Of a DNA stretch of 37,500 nt, positions 32,061 to 37,500 are shown one piece after another. The stretch spans positions 1 to 37,500 of the forward strand of contig JAHBMJ010005252.1 in the NCBI GenBank assembly GCA_018398765.1. The letters run 5' to 3'. Position 1 is the first letter of the stretch. Each line of letters begins with the position of its first letter. The stretch is from Chromera velia (taxonomy: Eukaryota; Sar; Chromeraceae). The notes below the pieces were generated by a model that was not told the origin of the DNA, did not search any database, and worked only from the letters and a program-made list of their open reading frames with translations. Both the position numbers and the translations under genes were made by a program.

Positions 32061-32790
32061 CTACTTCTTCCCAAGAGGTCGCTGGGGTAACCTGCTGGCT
32101 GCACCCGAAGCGGGCGGAGGATGAGGAATTGCTTGGGTGTGAGAGTGATGCTGACTGGCCCCATTGGTCGGGATATGTGCAGGCGGTCCTGCAGGGGGGG
32201 CACCGGGAGGTCTTTGCTGCACCTGTTTGGGTCTCACTTGGGCTTGCTGGTGGGGCCGTGACTGGTGCTGTTGGTGTGTCGCTGGGGGGCGTGCCTGGGT
32301 CTGTGGCGGATGCGCGGCTGTGTGCTGCTGCTGCGCGCCGACAGCGGGCAATCCAAACTGCGCGACGTCGGATGGAGTGAGCGCCATTCCTTCCGTTCCC
32401 GCGGCGTGACTGTGAGACAACAGGGCCAAATTCATTGCGGCCTGGCTGTTCGCTGCAGCCGCACTGAGCGCCGCTGGAGAGGGGCAGAAAGAGGGGGAAA
32501 TGGAGGGCGACAGTCCGGGTGCAGCCTGATGCATGCTGAGGGGACTGGAACCACGCGGGCCTCCCCCGTGTCCAAGGGAAGAAGGTCTTTGCGGGGGAAG
32601 AAGGTGAGCGGCAGGAGATGGCGACTGTGAAGCGGAATAAGCGGAAGCGGAGGATGGGCCCTGGTCTCCCGAGGCGCCCGGGTGGTTCAATGGAGCAGGC
32701 CGTTTCCGAGAAGTCTGCTGAACAGCGGGTGGAGGAACCTCAGCTGCTCCTGCTGCCTGGAGAGTTGCTTGAGTACGGTCTCGAATTTCC
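32061..32790 (-). CDS. Exon J: Gln/Pro/Ala/Ser-rich C-terminus
   Basis: Acceptor CTCCCTTTCAG. It starts QEIRDRTQATLQAAGAAEVP and continues with about 220 residues rich in Pro, Gln, His, Ala and Ser (QQRPPGAPPAGPPAH, PQRPLGKK at the end). Compositions like this occur in transactivation or condensate-forming regions. It stops at TAG 32063-32061. Confidence 0.75.
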
Positions 32791-35700
32791 CTGAAAGGGA
32801 GAAAAGGGGGAGATGGATTCCAGGGCAGGTTTTCGATTGTCCAGATGGAAAAGGACAAAGTTTAAGCATCTGTGGTAGGGGCTAGTCCTTGGAAAGAAAT
32901 CATTTTCCTTCAATTTCCTTTGAACTCTCATTGCAAAAACAAACAGAGAGACAGAAAGCATTTTCCTTTGAACTCTCATTGCAAAACCAAACAGAGAGAC
33001 AGAAAGCAAAGCCCATGAATTCAAGACTCTGACAAGAACATTCTTGGCTTTAGCAAACAGGCATTTCCAAAGTAAGCTGGAGTTTGCATCGAGCTTCACT
33101 AGGACACAGAAATTTGATGTTCGAATAATCGAATTCCACTAGGACACATCGACTGTTCGAATTATCGAATTAATGAAGAAAAAAAAAAAACGAGCGCGGA
33201 CAACCAGCAACACGATTTCACTTTGTCTGTCTTCATTGCAAGGCCAACTTTTGCATTCTCTCGCTCAATTACCCGCTTCAGGCTTCTCCTTCTCCCTCTC
33301 CCTTCCTCTCTTTCAGACACACTAGCTCGAGGCGGAGTAACTCACTGCATTTTTGCCCAGGTCTGCACCAGCTCCATCACCGTCAGCTTCCCTCCAAAAA
33401 AGTTTTCGCACAACTGTATGCACCCACAAAGAAAGAGACTCATCATGCAGTCAAGAAAAATAAGAGGCAGGCACCGGGGCGACAGGAGGGCAGATGGGAA
33501 GAGACACAAAGACGGATGAACGCGAAGAAAGTCGGAAAAGCAGAAAGCAAGACACAGAGAGACACAGCAAACACAAAAAAAGTCATACCCACTCTCTCAC
33601 TCCCTCACTCACTCACTTGTCGCAGAGGTGTCTTCCAAGAGTCCCCCTGAAATTGGTCGTTGAAGACTTCAGTTCCCTTTCCTCCAAGACGTTCTACCCA
33701 CTGTTCTGCCCCCAAATCGTTTATCGTGATGTCGTCCAGCCTGCACATTCAAGTACATCCCCGCAAACAAAGACAAGGAAAATCCGGTCGACTGAGGAAC
33801 GCAGAGCGAATCGTGAGGCCGTTCTCGTTCTTTTGTCGAGCCATCTCTTTCCTTTTTCCAGCCGACCTTCAAAGGAAGACTGCAAGTAGGGCCGGACACC
33901 AACGCTATGCATCCACAAAGTCCATTTGAAAGCATGCATGCATGCACTCAAAGAAACAAGATCTCCCTCCATCACCAGGCTCTCTCAAAACCTCCGTCCT
34001 GTTGTAGGTGTCTCATCATTCCCGTTCCTTTTGTGCACGTGTCACACCAAGTCCCTAAAATGTTTCCTTTGCTCCCGGTCTCCTCTGCTTCCTCCCGCCA
34101 ATTAAAAAAAAAACCATGCAGGCGCACTGCTTACCGACCTTTCAGTAGGCACTCTCTTGACGTGGACAGAGAAGTCAAAGTGCGTTGGGTTGCATCCCCT
34201 CACATACCCCATCTGGCGCACCGGCCTTGTCATCTTCTCTCGGATTATCAGACGCACAGTCACTTTGAAACCGCACACCCTGCATGAGGTCGCATGCAAC
34301 CATGCAACAGAGGCCGAAGGTTAAATCGTGAAGAGAGAAGCGGCAAGGGGGAATCGGTGCAATGCATGAATGTCCCAGACAACATGAAGATTGTGATACT
34401 GCGGCAAGCTCTGTCAGTCAAAGACAGGCAGGCTGCACGACTTCGTTTTCTTTGCAAAGAAAGATCCTCAGGCGGACGGGACGGACACAGATGAATTGCT
34501 TTCACGTTTTCTTTCGATTCCGCGAGGAGGACAGGCACACATGCAGACAGCTAGAGGTTGTCTGATCTTTGAGTCTCCTTCTTCTGGTCCTTTTCGAACA
34601 AGTTCCTTCACTTCAACAGAGAGACACGCTGACCATAAAATGCGGACTGTTTCTTTCTTTCTGCCACAGACGGACGGATCAATAGGACGAACGAACGAAC
34701 GAACAAAGACGTTCAAAAAAGAGAGGACTCACGTGCGACGGGGAATCGCCTGAGGAGAAGAGGAAGCCGGGCCGCCCCCTCGTCCGTTTCCCGCCCCCCG
34801 CTGCTCTTTGTGCTGAAGTCCCTTGTCTCCCATATGAGGATGATCGTCTGCGGGTTTCAATTCAAAGTGAAGCGTCTCAGTCCGAAGTTCCACCAGAGGC
34901 TTGGAAGAAGAAGAGGAAGACGAGGAGGAGGCAGAGGAACGGGAACCGTCTCGACTCGCCGCCTCCCTGCTATCTCTCTCTGCTTGCCACGCCTCCAAGT
35001 CCATCTGGAGGAGGGCGTTCATTTCCTGCACCGCCATTTTGTCTGCCAGAAGAACGGCTGCAAGCTTCATCAGACACTCGGGGGGCGACCTGTGCCCGTG
35101 ACGCCTGCAAAAAAAAGAAACGCATCGGCAGAAGGGCACTCAGACCGGCAAACAGATGAAGAATGCATAGTGTCAGGAAGGGAAGTCACAATTGTTTATT
35201 TTCGCGTCCCACTTGACAGTCTGCCTGTTCAGTCTTTTCAGTGCTTATGACTTAGACCACAACGACCTCCTCATCCTCAGAAGATCAGAACGCGAAGAGC
35301 GCAGGGGGAAGAGAACCACTTTGAAGCCTGCCTGAGAAACACAACAGGAACAAGCAAGCACCGTCTGCTCTTCATTCACTCTCAACGGACCTGAAAAAAT
35401 TCTTGAAGGGCGCAATCATATGGAGGTTAGGCTCCGAGCTCAGCCTCAAGAAGAAACAGGGGACCTGAAGGCGAGCAGGCTCAGCAGCAGAAGCAGGGAA
35501 GTCAGGCGACCCCCCCATGTCCTCTTCCTTCTCCTCCGCAGCTTCATGGAGAGGTACTAAACCAGCGGGAGGCGGACAGAACTTCCGTTGATTTGTTTCT
35601 TTGTCTCTTCTTTCCTGCGCCTCTTTTTCACCTTCCTGCTCCTTTCCCGCCCCCTCTGCATCCAAATCAGTCTCCCTCATTTTCTTCACTGCCCTCCCCC

Positions 35701-37280
35701 CCTCCTTTTTCTCGTCTCCTCCCGAAGGAAGAGAAGGGTCACCAGAAGACGAAGAAGACCGGCCCCGCTTCAGAGACAAACCGGACGCGGATGCTCCTTC
35801 CTTTCCGGTCAATGATGACGATTCCCCATCCATGCACACGTCCCCGCCATTGTGCTCCCCTTCTACGGACTCCTGTGGGAGGATCTCTCTTGCTGTCTGC
35901 AGATTCCAACGGAAAGCCTTCGCGAGCAGCGAATCTCCCCTACTGCCCCCTCCTCTCCAGTCCTCAAACGCGTTCTCTACCAGTGAATCGAACCTGCCTT
36001 GAAGACCCAGAGAACTGCGAAGGGCGGAAGTTTCAAACGGTTGAACAAGCGACTTTTCTTTCCCTTTTCCAACCCCTGCTGGTGCCCTCTGTCCCATTGT
36101 AGACGAGGAAGATGAGCTGCTCTCTCCCCGTTGCTCTTCCGGTTGAAGCACTCCAGTCAGGCAGGTGCGGAGACGGTCTGCAGACACGACCGCACTCTCA
36201 ATCCCCACCCCTCCTCCAGCCTCCACGGTCTCCTCACTGATCGCCTCGTTTTCGTGACAAATCTCCAAACAGAAGGAGACGCCGCGGCTAGCAGACCCAC
36301 CTCCCATACGAGCGTCTGGAGCTCCCGTGGAGTCCTGACAGACGACAACAGACACTTCATCCATTCAGTCCATGAAAAGGTACTACTGCCGGAAGGGCAA
36401 GTAGACAGATGGCACGGCGTTTCGCTTTTGCATGCCTTTACCGAGACACGAAACAGGGAGCAAAGACCTGGCACAAGTCTTTTAATTTTCCAGAGACATA
36501 GGGGTGCTACAGGTAGATTATTCATCGGTCAGTTACAAAAGGAAGACAGACAAAAAAGGGAGTGACAACTTCTTTCTCCCTTCAGTCCCCCGCCCAGCGT
36601 CTCACTCCTGCTTCCCTCTGTCCCCTGCCAAAATGAGATTGATCAAGCTTTCCATCATCTTTCAGCCATTCGATGAAAGAAACATTCTGTGTTGTTCGAC
36701 CCACCGCTCCATAGCTCGCGTGGCAGACTCTCCATTTGATCTGAGGCCCCAGAGCCCCTCCTCTGCCAGGCGCCTGCTTGCTCCCTAGAGTCGCTGAATC
36801 CAAATAACCCCCCAGGACCTGAGTTGGGAAGTAGGTGAAGGAGTGGAGAGCCCACAAAGACGAGAGAGAACGGATGGCAAGGAGAGCGGAACGACGAAAT
36901 CTTGGGAGGGATGGAAGACGGATCGATGACGGAAGCACATCACACAGAAGGAAGGAAGGAAGGAAAGTAGATGAGACGAGTAGCCAGGCAGCCCAACTGA
37001 ATGCATGAACACAGGGGCACACGACCCAACCCACCGACCCACCTCATCCCCGCCCAGACTCACCATAGTCTGCCGTTTGATCTCATTGAACACACCTCTC
37101 CAGCACGCGAAAGCAGCCAGAAGACTACCCAGAGGAGCAACCACCGTCTGTCGGAGAGTTCCAGGCCAGAAAAAGACGTCCCCGGCTTTAGGGTTCGGTT
37201 GAGGATGAGCAGGAGGCACGGCTGCCGAAGAGGATCCTCCCGCCTCCTCTTGAGGTAGGAGGCTGGTGCAACGGCAAAAA
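32061..37280 (-). CDS. Multi-exon gene of unknown function, N-terminus open at the right edge
   Basis: Proposed exons in reading order: A 37280-37064, B 36818-36705, B2 36506-36442, C 36385-36297, D 36177-35391, E 35104-34733, F 34279-34139, H 33740-33617, I 33413-33346, J 32790-32061 (TAG). From B2 to J every junction agrees in phase. Donors include GTGGGT, GTCTGC, GTCCGT, GTGAGT and GTCGGT. About 900 residues are covered; further exons probably lie beyond base 37500. I do not recognise the protein. It combines well-ordered blocks (exons A-C, E start, F-I) with disordered Ser/Lys/Arg-rich (D) and Gln/Pro/Ala-rich (J) parts, a build common in nuclear transcription or chromatin proteins. That is inference only. 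Confidence 0.6.
32914..33008. repeat. 48-bp tandem duplication in an intron
   Basis: Two copies of a 48-bp unit, starting TTTCCTTTGAACTCTCATTG at 32914 and again at 32962, differ at about one base (AAAAACAAAC against AAAACCAAAC). It lies in the intron between exons I and J. Confidence 0.85.
33097..33172. repeat. Short direct repeat in the same intron
   Basis: CACTAGGACACA then GTTCGAATAATCGAATT is followed by CACTAGGACACA then GTTCGAATTATCGAATT, two copies of about 40 bp with small changes. TTCGAATTATCGAATT is partly palindromic. Confidence 0.7.
33346..34279 (-). CDS. Exons F, H and I: folded-looking core of the unknown gene
   Basis: Exon F: TVCGFKVTVRLIIREKMTRP, then NPTHFDFSVHVKRVPTER. 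Exon H: LDDITINDLGAEQWVERLGG, then KGTEVFNDQFQGDSWKTPLR. Exon I: LCENFFGGKLTVMELVQTWA and KMQ. F joins H through donor GTCGGT (AG plus G), which avoids an alternative longer F ending at GTAAGC. The region has alternating strands and helices without low complexity, so it is the best part for a structural search. Confidence 0.65.
34683..34706. repeat. (ACGA)n microsatellite
   Basis: Five to six ACGA units within the intron between exons E and F. Confidence 0.75.
34733..35104 (-). CDS. Exon E: helical block then Ser-rich region
   Basis: The acceptor follows a T-rich tract (TTTTTTTGCAG). It encodes RRHGHRSPPECLMKLAAVLL and ADKMAVQEMNALLQMDLEAW, a likely helical pair, then a poly-Ser run and KPLVELRTETLHFELKPADD. 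The donor is GTGAGT. Confidence 0.65.
35391..36177 (-). CDS. Exon D: Ser-rich and charged region with a possible NLS
   Basis: Encodes DRLRTCLTGVLQPEEQRG, poly-Ser, ALRSSLGLQGRFDSLVENAF (a short ordered block), then GLSLKRGRSSSSSGDPS and GRAVKKMRETDLD, which together resemble a bipartite nuclear localisation signal. It ends with a hydrophobic block LQVPCFFLRLSSEPNLHMIA before donor GTCCGT. An ATG at about 36364 in the same frame follows a stop codon and lies inside the preceding intron model, so I do not take it as the start. Confidence 0.65.
36297..37280 (-). CDS. Exons A-C of the unknown gene
   Basis: Exon A ends with VVAPLGSLLAAFACWRGVFN and EIKRQTM before donor GTGAGT. Exon B gives VLGGYLDSATLGSKQAPGRG then GPQIKWRVCHASYGA; its donor is GTGGGT at 36704, or GTGAGA further on (about 36600). 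Exon B2 gives HPYVSGKLKDLCQVFAPCFV and leads in phase into exon C, STFSWTEWMKCLLSSVRTPR then ELQTLVWEV. Its donor GTAAAG lacks G at +5, so B2 is the weakest. The W..WM.CL.S..TP..L pattern is reminiscent of helical motifs in chromatin-remodelling DDT/WHIM proteins, but too short to assign. Confidence 0.45.
36949..36965. repeat. (GGAA)n microsatellite
   Basis: Four GGAA units in the intron between exons A and B. Confidence 0.7.
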
Positions 37281-37500
37281 CTGCACGCGAGCATGCACAT
37301 ACGCACACATTCAAGCACACGCACACGCACACACCCAAACACATGCATGTGCCCACAGAAGAACGAAGACCCAGAGAGTGTTAGAGAGATGGGGAGAGGC
37401 AGCTTGAAGAGACAGAATAATCCAGACAGACAAAACTTGTCTTCTTCAGCTGCCTTTCCTTTCTGTCTCTCGCGTCATCCTTTCTCATCCCTTCCCCCTT
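37281..37500. other. Right edge: intron or upstream part of the unknown gene
   Basis: On the minus strand 37345-37285 is GT-rich (GTGTGTGCGTGTGCGTGTGC) and leads to the exon A acceptor GCGTGCAG. Bases 37346-37500 are pyrimidine-rich on the minus strand like the other introns. No further exon is secure. Confidence 0.4.

Noticed and set aside
33741-33891. Extra exon (SSFEGRLEKGKRWLDK) between exons F and H of the right-hand gene
   Set aside because: Its ends do not give matching phase, and exon F joins exon H directly through GTCGGT.
35372-36364. Gene starting at the ATG near 36364 on the minus strand
   Set aside because: A stop codon directly precedes it and the spliced exons C and D explain the region with correct phase; the first 60 codons fall in an intron.

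Overview
This is a eukaryotic nuclear window. It holds spliced genes with 4 to about 40 small exons, GT-AG introns that nearly always end in TGCAG, CT/GT microsatellites inside introns, a Ty1/copia retrotransposon tail and non-autonomous foldback or TIR elements in AT-rich spacers. The gene style (ankyrin protein with an unusual W/F/E-rich C-terminal domain, many short exons, pyrimidine-rich introns, copia remnants) suggests an alveolate alga, most likely a chromerid such as Chromera velia. That assignment is inference from memory of such proteins, not a database match.

Layout: 1-258, 3' end of a copia pol gene. 259-2344, AT-rich spacer with two foldback structures (about 986-1130 and 1478-1985). 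2345-5770 (-), a UBA-ankyrin protein with a long C-terminal domain, whose ankyrin exon carries apparent reading-frame breaks. 6265-8760 (+), a five-exon membrane-anchored protein with a C39-like cysteine peptidase signature, head-to-head with the UBA-ankyrin gene. 8761-10723, AT-rich spacer with a TIR element (9270-10014) bounded by a 9-bp direct repeat. 10724-11827 (-), an intact single-exon aldo/keto reductase with a C-terminal hydrophobic segment. 12575 to about 30820 (+), a gene of about 40 exons for an RCC1 propeller, a long coiled coil and a Gly/Ser/Pro-rich tail. 30821-32060, AT-rich spacer. 32061 to about 37280 (-), a multi-exon gene of unknown function with Ser/Lys/Arg-rich and Gln/Pro/Ala-rich segments, running towards or past the right edge.

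Exon models were built by hand. Splice sites were accepted when donor, acceptor and codon phase agreed across successive exons. For the RCC1/coiled-coil gene 39 successive junctions agree in phase. For the right-hand minus-strand gene all junctions from exon C to the last agree. In both genes almost every donor fits GTNNGN, G at +5 is nearly invariant, and C at +3 is common (GTCAGT recurs). Functions are read from motifs: UBA, ankyrin, RCC1, AKR tetrad and C39-like Cys/His are recognisable. The right-hand gene is not recognised.

The genes do not form an obvious pathway; they look like independent neighbours. The most interesting items are the RCC1/coiled-coil protein with introns in register in each propeller repeat, the frame breaks in the UBA-ankyrin gene, the 500-bp foldback built from GGATTTTAGC-like units, and the donor-site usage.
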